Program-made: the position numbers and the translations under genes
Notes under the pieces: generated by a model
What the model was told of the DNA's origin: nothing
The model's input: only the letters and a program-made list of their open reading frames with translations
Databases searched by the model: none
NCBI RefSeq assembly: GCF_039533965.1
Contig: NZ_BAAAUN010000001.1
Location: forward strand, 2,082,950-2,146,949
Reading direction: 5' to 3'
DNA: 64,000 nucleotides
Origin: Microbacterium luteolum
Lineage (GTDB): Bacteria > Actinomycetota > Actinomycetes > Actinomycetales > Microbacteriaceae
Shown here: positions 33,075-41,869 of the stretch, one piece after another
Layout of the letters: each line of letters starts with the position of its first letter
Position numbering within the stretch: position 1 is the first letter of the stretch

Positions 33075-34540
33075 GCGTTGAACTTCCTCTCCAGGCGGTT
33101 CGCGAGCAGCGTCAGCAGCGTGATCACGACGAAGTAGATGATGGCGACGATGGTCAGCACCTGTGCCGACAGATAGGTGGAGGCGATGATCTGGCGCGAG
33201 ACGAACGTGAGCTCGGCCAGGCCGATCACGCTGATCAGCGACGTGTCCTTGAGGGTGATGATGCCCTGGTTCACGAACGACGGGATCATGATGCGGAAGG
33301 CCTGCGGAAGGACGACCTTCTGCATCGTCTTCCAGTGCCCGAGGCCGAGCGAGCGCGAGGCCTCGGTCTGCCCGGGATCGACGGCCTGGATGCCGCCGCG
33401 GATGATCTCGGTCATGTAGGCACCCGTGTTGAGCGAGAGCGTGATCGCACCGGCGACGAACGGGTTGAAGGTCAGACCGGGGAACAGCTGCGGGATGGCG
33501 AAGAAGACGAAGAACGCCTGGACGAGGATCGGCGTGCCGCGGAAGACGAAGACGTAGGCGGTCGCGAGCCAGCGGAAGGGGGCGAACTTCGAGATGCGGC
33601 CGAACCCGAACACCAGTCCGAGGATGAAGGCGGCGACGAGGGCGACGAGGGTCGCGAGGATCGTCAGCCAGAGGCCCTGCATGAGAGCGGGCCAGTACTG
33701 CACCGCGACCGAGATGATGTCGGTCGCCTGCGTCGACGTCTCGCCGCCAGCGAGATACGTGTCGACGATCTCGTCGTACTCGCCGGACTCCTGCAGGTTC
33801 GCGAGGCCCGCGTTGAACATCTCGATGAGCTCGGGGTTCATCCCCTTGTTGACCGCGAAGCCGTACTCGCCGCCGAGCTCGGGTTCGCCGACCAGGCGGA
33901 ACCCGGAGCCCTGCTGGATGCCGTAGGCCAGCACCGGGAAGTCCTCGAAGTAGCCGACCGCCTGGCCGGCCTTCACGGCATCGACCATGTCGGTCGTGTC
34001 GGAGTAGGGGGTGACCTTGAAGCCGTACTCGTCCTGGTTCTCCTCGGCGAAGGTCTGTCCCTGGGTACCGGTCTTGACCGCCACGGCCTCGCCGTCGAGG
34101 TCGTCGAGGGACTGGATGTCGCTGGACTCGAGCACCCCGAGCTGGATGCCGCTGGTGAAGTACGGGTCACTGAAGTCGAAGGTCTGCTTGCGCTCGTCGG
34201 TGATCGACATGCCGGCCATGACGGCATCCACCTGGTTCGCCTGCAGCGCCTGCACGGCCGCGTCGAATCCGAGCTGACGGATCTCGACCTCGAAGCCCTG
34301 ATCCTTCGCGATCGCGCGGAGCAGATCCATGTCGATGCCGACGAGGTCGCCGCTCGCGTCGGTGAACTCGAACGGCGCGAACGTGGTGTCGGTGCCGATG
34401 ACGTAGGTCTCGCCGTCTTCGGCGGCGACGGCGCTCGACGCCCCGCCGAGAAGTGCGCCGACGGCGACGAACGCGGTGAGCGCGGCGGCGACGGCGGTGC
34501 GGCCGAGACCTCGCATGCGCGCGGAGGGTGTGCGGATCAC
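33071..34540 (-). CDS. Amino-acid ABC transporter: fused binding protein and permease
   Basis: The 489-residue protein has a signal segment ending SSAVAA (near residue 40), then a PBP type-2 binding domain to about residue 250 ([19 protein letters not shown]). A PAAT permease with several helices follows, with EAA-like loop [22 protein letters not shown]. The fusion tethers binding domain to channel, as in GlnP of some Gram-positive bacteria. The GTG at 34540, with GAGGAG upstream, is preferred over an ATG at 34594. The amino acid is not predictable. Confidence 0.92.
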   Translation of the reverse strand: MIRTPSARMRGLGRTAVAAALTAFVAVGALLGGASSAVAAEDGETYVIGTDTTFAPFEFTDASGDLVGIDMDLLRAIAKDQGFEVEIRQLGFDAAVQALQANQVDAVMAGMSITDERKQTFDFSDPYFTSGIQLGVLESSDIQSLDDLDGEAVAVKTGTQGQTFAEENQDEYGFKVTPYSDTTDMVDAVKAGQAVGYFEDFPVLAYGIQQGSGFRLVGEPELGGEYGFAVNKGMNPELIEMFNAGLANLQESGEYDEIVDTYLAGGETSTQATDIISVAVQYWPALMQGLWLTILATLVALVAAFILGLVFGFGRISKFAPFRWLATAYVFVFRGTPILVQAFFVFFAIPQLFPGLTFNPFVAGAITLSLNTGAYMTEIIRGGIQAVDPGQTEASRSLGLGHWKTMQKVVLPQAFRIMIPSFVNQGIITLKDTSLISVIGLAELTFVSRQIIASTYLSAQVLTIVAIIYFVVITLLTLLANRLERKFNA

Positions 34541-34610
34541 GACGGATGCTCCTCGGGATCGGATGATGCGACCGGACAGCCGCCGATCATCCACCCTAAC
34601 GGGCAGCCGT

Positions 34611-35153
34611 TCACACGCCGGGCCGCAGGGCGATCCAGTATCGCCGCAGCATCCCCTGCCCGCGCTCGGACTGGTCGCTCACGTCCTGCAGCACGCCGCC
34701 CGCCTTCTCGATCGTGCGCGCGGATGCGATGTTGTCGACGTCGCACGTGATGAGCACCCTGTCGAGGCCCATCGCACGGGCACGGTCGAGCCCGAGGGCG
34801 AGGGCAGCCGACGCGTGACCCTGACGTCGTCGCGATGCGCGGACCGAGTAGCCGATGTGGCCGCCCGCCTCACGGAGCCAAGCATTGAGCTCGTGCCGGA
34901 ACGAGAGAAAGCCGATGACCTCTCCCTCGTCGACGATCCAGAGGAGGTCCTCGTGCACGAGACCCTCCGGGAGCTCTGCCGAGGTGTCGGCGTGCAGCAG
35001 CGCCTTCTCGATGAGAGCGTCGAGAGTCTCACGGTCGGGGCTGACCGGCGACCGCAATCCGGAACCGTCGACGTGCACATCACCGAACTCGGCGACCGCG
35101 GCGGCCCAGCTGTCGAAGAGGTCGGTGGTCGGTCGGATGAGGTCGATCGTCAT
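34611..35153 (-). CDS. GNAT-family N-acetyltransferase
   Basis: The 180-residue acetyltransferase has the acetyl-CoA pyrophosphate loop in RASRRRQGHASAALALGL (about residues 105-122) and the following strand VLITCDVDNIASARTIEKAGG. The substrate is unknown. It is in the same direction as the amino-acid transporter but 70 nt upstream of it. No Shine-Dalgarno is obvious at the ATG. Confidence 0.88.
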   Translation of the reverse strand: MTIDLIRPTTDLFDSWAAAVAEFGDVHVDGSGLRSPVSPDRETLDALIEKALLHADTSAELPEGLVHEDLLWIVDEGEVIGFLSFRHELNAWLREAGGHIGYSVRASRRRQGHASAALALGLDRARAMGLDRVLITCDVDNIASARTIEKAGGVLQDVSDQSERGQGMLRRYWIALRPGV

Positions 35154-35194
35154 CCGCCGATGACATCACGATCGTCGGCAGAGACGCAAAACGA

Positions 35195-35431
35195 TCATCG
35201 CCCCCGGAGCAGAGCGGAGATCGCGATGTCCTCATCCAGCCCACGCCAGTGGATGCCTTCCCCTGCGCCGATCAGACGCCAATCGAGGCGCTCTGCGGGG
35301 GTCGCGCTCGCGAGCCGGGGGAACCACTCGAGGGGCGCACTGATCGTGCGTCCGTCCTTGATGCGAACGTGCAATTCCTGATCGTCGATCACGACGCCGA
35401 TGGCCACGGCGTCATCAACCGAAGTACTCAT
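35195..35431 (-). CDS. DUF2442 family protein
   Basis: The 78-residue protein has the DUF2442 pattern: VVIDDQELHVRIKDGRTISAPLEWFPRL, then LIGAGEGIHWRGLDEDI. Members are small beta-rich proteins usually encoded next to DUF4160 proteins, as here. They are sometimes discussed as antitoxin-like, but the function is unproven. The ATG lies inside the end of the DUF4160 gene (17-nt overlap). Confidence 0.88.
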   Translation of the reverse strand: MSTSVDDAVAIGVVIDDQELHVRIKDGRTISAPLEWFPRLASATPAERLDWRLIGAGEGIHWRGLDEDIAISALLRGR

Positions 35432-35648
35432 CCCACGCCTCCTCGATCAGGTCGCGCCGTAGCTCGACGATGCGATGCAGCAAACGGAGCTCCCGACCGC
35501 TGAACCTTGTTCTCGCCGCCGATTCTACGGGCCTCAACCAGAACTTGGCAGTGAATTCTGCCCGTTCGACGTACACATGCGGCGGCTCCGATCCCTCATT
35601 GCTGTAGAAGAAGAATCGGTACCCGCGCACGCGCATGACCGTCGGCAT
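35415..35648 (-). CDS. DUF4160 family protein
   Basis: The protein has 77 residues from the ATG at 35648, giving MPTVMRVRGYRFFFYSNEG, the family's usual beginning. An upstream ATG at 35672 would add eight residues. Conserved EPPHVYVERA follows, then a helical C-terminal half. The function is unknown. It overlaps the DUF2442 gene, a common pairing on mobile or accessory DNA. Confidence 0.85.
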   Translation of the reverse strand: MPTVMRVRGYRFFFYSNEGSEPPHVYVERAEFTAKFWLRPVESAARTRFSGRELRLLHRIVELRRDLIEEAWDEYFG

Positions 35649-35771
35649 CGGTCGAGGCCAGCGTCGCTGCATCGCCTGCTCTGCGGTCCCTCACGTCGAC
35701 ATCCCACGACCGGTAGAAAAGCTCCTCGGAGCGCCGCGTGTGCGGGAGTGGTGCCGGATTCTGGCCGACCG

Positions 35772-35812
35772 CGAGAACGCACCCGCCCGCAGGAGGGACG
35801 GGTGCGTTCTCG
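35772..35812. terminator. Hairpin after the DHA2 transporter gene
   Basis: A 14-bp stem (35772-35785 with 35799-35812, core GAGAACGCACCCG) lies 10 nt beyond the stop of the minus-strand transporter and ends its operon. Confidence 0.8.
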
Positions 35813-35821
35813 AGGCGCGAA

Positions 35822-37372
35822 CTACTCGATCGGTGCGGATGCCGTGACGTCGGGCTGTGCGGCGGGCGCGCCCTTCGGAGCTCCGCGCAGGAACAGCGAG
35901 GCGACGAGCGCCACCAGGATCACGACGGCCGGGAGCAGGATCGCCTGCGACATGCCGGCCGCGAAGCCTTCGGCGACCGCCGCGGGCAGATCGCCGCCCG
36001 AGCCGATCGAACCCGCGGCATCCCCCATGCCCGGCAGGTTCGCCTCGAGCCGCGCCTGCATGAAGGTCGCGATGGCGGCGGAGCCCACGACCGAGCCGAT
36101 CGTGCGCGTGGTGTTGTAGATGCCGGCGCCGGCTCCGGCCTGGCGCATCGGCAGCATCCGCGTGGCCGTCGTCGCGAGCGGTCCCCACATGCCCGCGCTG
36201 CCGATCCCGAGGAGGGCCGACGGGAACAGGAACATCCAGATCGGGGTGTCCATGTTCACCAGCGACGAGTACCAGAACAGCGCCGCCGCGAAGGCGATGA
36301 GGCCGGGGATCAGGATGAACCGCGGGTCGGTGCGGTCGAGGATCCGCCCGGCGAGCGGGGCGAGCACACCGGACAGCACGGCCATCGGGATCATCAGCAG
36401 GGCGGCCTGGGTCGGGGCGAGCCCCCGGGCGATCTGCAGGAAGAACATCAGCGGCAGCGACATGCTCGTCACGGCGAAGCCGACCGCGGCGATCGCGACG
36501 TTGGCGCCGGAGAAGTTGCGGTCACGGAACAGGTCGAGCGGCACGAGCGCCTCGCTCTTGGTCTTCCACTGCTGCAGGATGAACAGCGCGAGCACGACGA
36601 TGCCGGCGATGATCAGGCCCCACACCGAGATCGGGCCCCAGATGACGCCCCAGTCGTACTTCTCGCCCTCCTGCAGACCGAAGACCACGAGGAAGATCGC
36701 GGCCGCGCTGAGCACGACGCCGAGGATGTCGAAGCGGTGCGGGTGCGTCTTCAGGCGCGGCACGAGGATCCATGCGGCGACGAAGGCGATGACGCCGACG
36801 GGCAGGTTGACGAAGAAGATCCATTCCCAACCGAGGCTGTCGACGAGCACGCCGCCGAGCAGCGGGCCGACGAGCGTCGCGACACCCGCGGTCGCGCCCC
36901 ACAGCCCCATCGCGGCGCCGCGGCGATTCGGCGGGAAGGTGCGGGTGATCACCGCCATGGTCTGCGGGGTCATGAATGCGGCACCGAGTCCCTGTGCCGC
37001 GCGGGCGACGATCAGCCCTTCCAGCGAGGTCGACAGACCGCACCAGAGCGAGGCGAGCGTGAAGACGGCGAGACCGATGAGGTAGATGTTCTTCGGGCCG
37101 AAGCGATCGCCGAGGCGTCCGGTGATGAGAAGAGGGACGGCGTAGGTCAGCAGATATGCGCTCGTGACCCACACCACGTTGTCGAGGTTGTTCGTGTTCG
37201 GATCGAGCGCCGCTTTGATGGCCGGGTTCGCCACCGAGACGATCGTCGTGTCGACGAGGATCATGAAGAAGCCGATGACGAGCGCCCAGAGGGCGGGCCA
37301 CGGGCTCTTCGGCGCGTTCCCCGTGGCGAACGGCCCGGTCTCGGGGCCGGCGGCCTGTCGTGATTCGGTCAT
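35822..37372 (-). CDS. DHA2-family (EmrB/QacA-type) multidrug efflux MFS transporter
   Basis: The 516-residue protein has fourteen predicted helices. Motif A is seen in GRLGDRFGPKNIYLIG, motif D1 in DTTIVSVANPAI, and motif C-like glycines in ATAGVATLVGPLLGG. It should export drugs with proton antiport. It follows the PadR gene with a 4-nt overlap, so PadR probably controls it. The substrate is unknown. Confidence 0.92.
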   Translation of the reverse strand: MTESRQAAGPETGPFATGNAPKSPWPALWALVIGFFMILVDTTIVSVANPAIKAALDPNTNNLDNVVWVTSAYLLTYAVPLLITGRLGDRFGPKNIYLIGLAVFTLASLWCGLSTSLEGLIVARAAQGLGAAFMTPQTMAVITRTFPPNRRGAAMGLWGATAGVATLVGPLLGGVLVDSLGWEWIFFVNLPVGVIAFVAAWILVPRLKTHPHRFDILGVVLSAAAIFLVVFGLQEGEKYDWGVIWGPISVWGLIIAGIVVLALFILQQWKTKSEALVPLDLFRDRNFSGANVAIAAVGFAVTSMSLPLMFFLQIARGLAPTQAALLMIPMAVLSGVLAPLAGRILDRTDPRFILIPGLIAFAAALFWYSSLVNMDTPIWMFLFPSALLGIGSAGMWGPLATTATRMLPMRQAGAGAGIYNTTRTIGSVVGSAAIATFMQARLEANLPGMGDAAGSIGSGGDLPAAVAEGFAAGMSQAILLPAVVILVALVASLFLRGAPKGAPAAQPDVTASAPIE

Positions 37373-37992
37373 TGCTGTGCAGCCTTTCGCTGAGCGAGGT
37401 AGCGGTCTGAAGGGGAGAAAGCCGACGGACCCCAGGGGATGCTGTCGGCGTCGAGGCGGGCGAGCAGGGAGTCGAGCCAGCGCAGTTCGGCCTCGAGGAG
37501 GGCCTCCTGGCGCTCGATCTCGACCATGACCTGTTCGGGGACGCCCTTGGCCCTGGATGAATGGAGTCCGTCGTAATGCGTCCGGTGGTCGGCGAACAGC
37601 GCGGCCCGACGCTCGTGCAGCAGCTCCCGGAGATCGTCCCGCTCGAGGTTGTGCGCTTCGGCGAGCGCGACGCGGAATTCGGCAGGGCGATCCACTCGCG
37701 GGAGCTCACGGCGCACCCACGCGATGACGGCGTCTCGTCCGGCATCCATGAGGGTGTAGGTCGTGCGCTCCGGACGATTGCCGTCGCGATCGGTGCCGAG
37801 TTCGTCGATGAGTCCGGCCTTCTGGAGGCGAGCCACCGTGTGGTAAAGCGTGCCGTTCGTGATGGTGATCAGCCGGTCGTCGTGGCGCGCGCGCATGAGC
37901 CGCACCATCTCATAGGGGTGCATGTCGGCCTCGCGCAGCAGCGCGAGCACCATCACTCCCATGGGAGTGAGCCGATCCACGGTATCCTTCAT
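37369..37992 (-). CDS. PadR-family regulator of the efflux pump
   Basis: The 207-residue protein has a winged helix at about residues 10-85 (HPYEMVRLMRARHDD and TNGTLYHTVARLQKAGLI). A long helical C-terminal domain is typical of PadR subfamily s2/VirB-like proteins (RVDRPAEFRVALAE). It is encoded first in an operon with the DHA2 pump. A perfect palindrome over the promoter -10 (38006-38021) is the likely operator, so drug binding should relieve repression. Confidence 0.93.
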   Translation of the reverse strand: MKDTVDRLTPMGVMVLALLREADMHPYEMVRLMRARHDDRLITITNGTLYHTVARLQKAGLIDELGTDRDGNRPERTTYTLMDAGRDAVIAWVRRELPRVDRPAEFRVALAEAHNLERDDLRELLHERRAALFADHRTHYDGLHSSRAKGVPEQVMVEIERQEALLEAELRWLDSLLARLDADSIPWGPSAFSPSDRYLAQRKAAQQ

Positions 37993-38005
37993 GTTCCACC
38001 TCGAT

Positions 38006-38023
38006 TAGTCCACATGGACTATA
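38006..38023 (-). promoter_or_regulatory. PadR operator on the -10 of the efflux operon
   Basis: TAGTCCA-CA-TGGACTA (38006-38021) is a perfect 7-bp inverted repeat. On the minus strand it shares bases with the -10 TATAGT (38023-38018). A repressor bound here would exclude RNA polymerase. Confidence 0.75.
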
Positions 38024-38064
38024 CGCCCAGCGACGCGCGGGGACAAGCCGCGGCCGCGTCGCGC

Positions 38065-38613
38065 TCACCGCAGCGCGGCGTCGAGCTGTGCCAGGGTCAG
38101 CGGCCGGTCTGCGTAGACGAGGCGAACGACCGATGGATCGGGGTTGCCCGCGTCGGGTCCGCGGTGCACGAGAGCGAGGCCGAGCTTCTCGGCGACGTGC
38201 GCCGACGCCGTGTTGTGCTCGACCAGGTACGCGATCATCGGACGATCGGGATCGATCGCGCGCGCACGCTCGATCCCGGCGCGCGCCAGCTCGGTCGCGA
38301 GTCCGCGACCGTGGTGGTCGGCCGAGATCCGGTAGCCGACGTTCCACACCCGACCGCCCAACAGCGTGCATCCGCCGTTCCCGACGACCTCGTCCGTGTC
38401 GCGCAGACGAGCGACCCACGAGCCGAGACCGGCTTCGGCCCAGCTGCGCCTCCACCTCTCGATCATCTCGAGGGTCTGCGCCGGGTCAGTGTGCCGGAGG
38501 CTCGGATAATGCGTCCACACCCGAGGATCGGTCTGGATCGGGAACAGGGCGTCGAGGTCGCCCGAGACGGGACGCGCCAGTCGAAGGCGCTCGGTGAAGG
38601 TGTCGTCACTCAC
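38065..38613 (-). CDS. GNAT-family acetyltransferase (RimJ/RimL-like)
   Basis: The 182-residue protein starts TERLRLARPVSGDLDALFP, the usual RimJ-like opening. It has the acetyl-CoA loop HHGRGLATELARAGIE and NTASAHVAEKLGLALVHRG. It probably N-acetylates a small molecule or a protein terminus. The GTG at 38613 is preceded by TAGCCT at 6 nt. It is divergent from purC. Confidence 0.88.
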   Translation of the reverse strand: MSDDTFTERLRLARPVSGDLDALFPIQTDPRVWTHYPSLRHTDPAQTLEMIERWRRSWAEAGLGSWVARLRDTDEVVGNGGCTLLGGRVWNVGYRISADHHGRGLATELARAGIERARAIDPDRPMIAYLVEHNTASAHVAEKLGLALVHRGPDAGNPDPSVVRLVYADRPLTLAQLDAALR

Positions 38614-38619
38614 GCATCC

Positions 38620-38625
38620 AGGCTA
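38620..38625 (-). promoter_or_regulatory. -10-like hexamer TAGCCT before the GNAT gene
   Basis: The hexamer ends exactly 6 nt before the GTG at 38613, a likely leaderless start. Confidence 0.5.
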
Positions 38626-38659
38626 GGCACCCGCGCCGACATGAGCCGCGACGAACCGG

Positions 38660-38665
38660 GATAAT
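38660..38665 (+). promoter_or_regulatory. -10-like hexamer GATAAT before purC
   Basis: GATAAT ends exactly 6 nt before the GTG at 38672 and is near consensus. It is another leaderless candidate. Confidence 0.55.
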
Positions 38666-38671
38666 GGGCGG

Positions 38672-39550
38672 GTGAGCACCTCATCAGAAGGCACGGCACG
38701 GACCATTCCCGGCTGGCGGCACATCTACTCGGGCAAGGTCCGCGACCTGCATGCCTCCGAGGATCCGGCGGACACGCGCATCCTCGTGGTCGCCTCCGAC
38801 CGCGTGAGCGCCTTCGACTTCGTGCTCTCCCCCGGCATCCCCGAGAAGGGCGCCCTGCTCACCCGGCTCAGCCGCTGGTGGTTCGCGCAGCTCTCCGACG
38901 TGCCCAACCATCTCGCCGACGGCGCGATCCCGGAATCCGTCGCCGACCGCGCCATGCTGGCGCAGTCGCTCGAGATGCTGCCGATCGAATGCGTCGTGCG
39001 CGGCTACATCACCGGTTCCGGATGGGCGGAGTACCAGGAGAGCGGCACCGTCTGCGGCATCCCGCTGCCCGCCGGCCTGCAGAACGGCGACCGCCTGCCG
39101 GAACCGCTGTTCACCCCCGCCTACAAGGCGCCGATGGGTGAGCACGACGAGAACATCACCTTCGAGAAGGTGGTCGAGCTCGTCGGCCCCGAGCGCGCCG
39201 CCGAACTGCGCGACGCCTCACTCGCGATCTACACCCGTGCCGCCGCGATCGCCGAGGACAAGGGCCTGATCCTCGCCGACACCAAGTTCGAGTTCGGGAC
39301 GGACGGCGACGGGGTGCTGCGCCTGGCCGACGAGGTGCTCACGAGCGACTCGTCCCGCTACTGGGATGCCGAGGCCTGGAAGACGGGCACCACCCCGAGC
39401 GAGCGGATGGCCAGCTTCGACAAGCAGATCGTGCGCGACTGGCTGGCCGCGAACTGGGACAAGCAGGGCGAGCCGCCACTGCTTCCCGAAGACATCGTCG
39501 AGCGCACGGCCGACCGCTACCGCGAGCTGATCGAGCGCCTCGGGGCGTGA
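38672..39550 (+). CDS. purC: Phosphoribosylaminoimidazole-succinocarboxamide synthase
   Basis: The 292-residue SAICAR synthase joins CAIR and aspartate with ATP. YSGKVRDLHASED is the ATP-binding N terminus. EMLPIECVVRGYITGSGWAEY and LILADTKFEFGTD are diagnostic, and DEVLTSDSSRYW is present near the C-terminal third. The GTG start is supported by GATAAT 6 nt before it. It stands alone, and a vapC relic in the opposite direction begins 9 nt after its stop. Confidence 0.97.
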   Translation: MSTSSEGTARTIPGWRHIYSGKVRDLHASEDPADTRILVVASDRVSAFDFVLSPGIPEKGALLTRLSRWWFAQLSDVPNHLADGAIPESVADRAMLAQSLEMLPIECVVRGYITGSGWAEYQESGTVCGIPLPAGLQNGDRLPEPLFTPAYKAPMGEHDENITFEKVVELVGPERAAELRDASLAIYTRAAAIAEDKGLILADTKFEFGTDGDGVLRLADEVLTSDSSRYWDAEAWKTGTTPSERMASFDKQIVRDWLAANWDKQGEPPLLPEDIVERTADRYRELIERLGA

Positions 39551-39559
39551 GTCCGCGGG

Positions 39560-39679
39560 CTACTCGACGCGCCGCACATCGGTGTGGATGAAGCCGTCGC
39601 CCGTGAACAGCAGCGGTTCGTCACGGGTGATGGCGAGCGCATACGAGAAGCAGTCGCCGTAGAAGCACCCAGCGAACAC
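39560..39679 (-). pseudogene. Relic of a VapC-type PIN-domain toxin (C-terminal end only)
   Basis: About 39 codons remain between a TGA (39680-39682) and a TAG (39560-39562). The segment [11 protein letters not shown], followed by [15 protein letters not shown], matches the C-terminal end of VapC PIN ribonucleases, including the late acidic Asp of the active site. No start codon, N-terminal half or vapB partner is left. It marks a lost toxin-antitoxin module between purC and the NCS2 permease. Confidence 0.8.
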
Positions 39680-39752
39680 TCAGGAATCGGTAGTGTGGCT
39701 CCAGCCCGGTCGCGACCCCCGAGCGACCATCCCCCGAACCTGAGGAGCCCGC

Positions 39753-41081
39753 ATGGCCCTGTGGAAGCTGCATGGAAACGGCCGCACGCTCGAGCCCGGC
39801 GCCGTCGTGCGCCCGGATGAGCGCCTGAACTGGCCGGCCACGATCGCGATCGGCCTCCAGCACGTGATCGCGATGTTCGGCGCCACGTTCCTCGTGCCGA
39901 TCATCACCGGCTTCCCGGTCGCCACGACGCTGCTCTTCAGCGGCGTCGGCACGATCATGTTCCTGCTCGTCACCCGCAACAAGCTGCCCAGCTACCTCGG
40001 TTCGTCGTTCGCCTTCATCGCGCCGGTGACGGCGGCGACGGCATCCGCGAACATGGGGACCGCGCTCGCCGGCATCGTCGCCGTCGGCGTGCTGCTCGCG
40101 ATCATCGGCGTGGTCGTGCACACGGTCGGCGTCAAATGGGTCGATCGCTTCCTGCCGCCGGTGCTGGCCGGCACGATCGTCGCGCTCATCGGGTTCAACC
40201 TCGCGGGCGCGGCGCACAACAACTACGCGGCGGCGCCGATCACCGCGACGTTCACGCTCGCGATCACGATCATCTTCGCCGTGGTCTTCCGCGGGTTCCT
40301 CGGACGCATCTCGATCTTCCTCGGCGTGATCGCGGGGTACATCTTCGCGGCGTTCCGTGGCGAGCTGAACTTCGAGGCCGTCGAGAAGGCCGACTGGATC
40401 GGACTTCCGACCTTCACCCTCCCGAATTTCACCGAGCCCGGCACGCTGACGGCTCTCGCGATGTTCCTCCCGGTCGTGCTGGTCCTGATCGCCGAGAACG
40501 TCGGGCACGTCCGCGGCGTCGCGACCATGACCGGCGACAGCACCATCAACGAGCAGACCGGGAAGGCTCTGATCGCCGACGGCGTCTCGACCACCCTGGC
40601 CGGCTTCTTCGGCGGCTCCGGCACGACGACCTACGGCGAGAACATCGGCGTCATGGCGTCGACGCGGGTCTACTCGACCGCCGCCTACTGGGTCGCGGGC
40701 GCCGCGGCGATCCTCCTGAGCCTGTCACCGAAGTTCGGCGAGGTCATCAACTCCGTTCCCGCCGGCGTGCTCGGCGGCGTGACCACCGCTCTCTACGGCC
40801 TGATCGGCGTGATCGGCATCAAGATCTGGGTCGACAACCGCGTCGACTTCTCCCGCCCGGTGAATCAGTACACGGCCGCTGTCGCGCTGATCATGGCCGT
40901 CGGCGGATTCATGATCAAGGACGAGGCCTCCGGCTTCGAGCTCGGCGGCATCGTCATCGCGACCGTCGCCGCGATCCTGATCTACCACCTCGGCAACCTG
41001 ATCGCCCGCCTCCGGAAGACGGGCGCCGACGACCCGAAGCCGCTCGAGGCCGTGGGTCCGCTCGGCGGCGACCCGGCCTAG
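39753..41081 (+). CDS. NCS2 uracil/xanthine permease (UraA-like)
   Basis: The 442-residue carrier has about fourteen membrane segments. It opens GLQHVIAMFGATFLVPIITG, a uracil-permease hallmark, and has the substrate-site segments LIAENVGHVRGVATMTG and GGSGTTTYGENIGVMASTRVYS. It imports a nucleobase with protons; uracil is most likely but xanthine or another base is possible. TGAGGAG precedes the ATG. The stop shares CTAG with the stop of the convergent TetR gene. Confidence 0.92.
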   Translation: MALWKLHGNGRTLEPGAVVRPDERLNWPATIAIGLQHVIAMFGATFLVPIITGFPVATTLLFSGVGTIMFLLVTRNKLPSYLGSSFAFIAPVTAATASANMGTALAGIVAVGVLLAIIGVVVHTVGVKWVDRFLPPVLAGTIVALIGFNLAGAAHNNYAAAPITATFTLAITIIFAVVFRGFLGRISIFLGVIAGYIFAAFRGELNFEAVEKADWIGLPTFTLPNFTEPGTLTALAMFLPVVLVLIAENVGHVRGVATMTGDSTINEQTGKALIADGVSTTLAGFFGGSGTTTYGENIGVMASTRVYSTAAYWVAGAAAILLSLSPKFGEVINSVPAGVLGGVTTALYGLIGVIGIKIWVDNRVDFSRPVNQYTAAVALIMAVGGFMIKDEASGFELGGIVIATVAAILIYHLGNLIARLRKTGADDPKPLEAVGPLGGDPA

Positions 41082-41746
41082 TCGCCCGGGCAGACGGCCC
41101 CGGTCGCCCGCGGGCGGGGCTGCCCGTCGCGCACGATCACGGGCGCCAGCGGCATCGGCGTGGCGGGTGCGGGCAGCCCGTACCGCCGGTGCATCCACTG
41201 CCGCGCCTCTTCGAGCGGATACGTCGGTCCGAACACGGCGAACTTCACGAAGATCCCCTCGAGCGTGCTCCGCAGCATGACCTCCTCGAGTGCAGGGTCG
41301 TCGGCGCCGCGGGCACGGAACAGGTCGCGCACGGCATCCTCCGCGGCCGTCGCCGCCTCTTCGTGGCGGGCCTCGGACTCGGCGAACAGTCGGTGCGTCG
41401 CGGGCTGCTGCTGCATCGCGAGCACGGCCCGCTGCAGCGGCAGCGCGTACGCGGTCGCCATGAGGGCGCCGTCGATCACCGCGGCGAGCGCCTCGTCAGG
41501 CGTCCCCTCGACACGGGCGAAACCGAGGACGGTCTCGAACCAGCGGTCGATCACGGCGGCGACCAGCTGGTCCTTGCCGCCGAAGTGATAGTTCACGAGA
41601 CCCTGCGCGACGCCGGCGCGGGAGGTGATCTCGGCGATGCTGGCTCCGGCCACACCCCGTTCGCTGAAGACCTCGACCGCCGCCTGGAGGAGCGTCTCAC
41701 GCGAGCGTTCCCGCGCGGCTCTGTTCCGTTCGTCGGAGCGCGCCAT
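41078..41746 (-). CDS. TetR-family transcriptional regulator
   Basis: The 222-residue protein has the TetR helix-turn-helix at about residues 15-60 (SRETLLQAAVEVFSERGVAG, then ITSRAGVAQGLVNYHFGGKD). A helical ligand domain follows, then a Pro-rich tail. AGGAGG lies upstream. It is divergent from the DUF1266 gene and may control it through the small dyad at 41815-41828. The ligand is unknown. Confidence 0.92.
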   Translation of the reverse strand: MARSDERNRAARERSRETLLQAAVEVFSERGVAGASIAEITSRAGVAQGLVNYHFGGKDQLVAAVIDRWFETVLGFARVEGTPDEALAAVIDGALMATAYALPLQRAVLAMQQQPATHRLFAESEARHEEAATAAEDAVRDLFRARGADDPALEEVMLRSTLEGIFVKFAVFGPTYPLEEARQWMHRRYGLPAPATPMPLAPVIVRDGQPRPRATGAVCPGD

Positions 41747-41814
41747 GCGGCATCCACCTCCTGAGTTGCGACCGTTGCTTTCGAAATCCTCCCCGTGCCG
41801 TATAGATTACTCAC

Positions 41815-41828
41815 TGAATGTTCGTTCA
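41815..41828. promoter_or_regulatory. Possible TetR operator, TGAATGTTCGTTCA
   Basis: This is a short, imperfect dyad (TGAA...TTCA) in the 123-bp divergent region between the TetR gene and the DUF1266 gene. TetR sites often have this form, but the symmetry here is weak. Confidence 0.4.
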
Positions 41829-41869
41829 ATCTGTGAACGACGACGGATTCACCCCTCCCAGGAGTAGCA

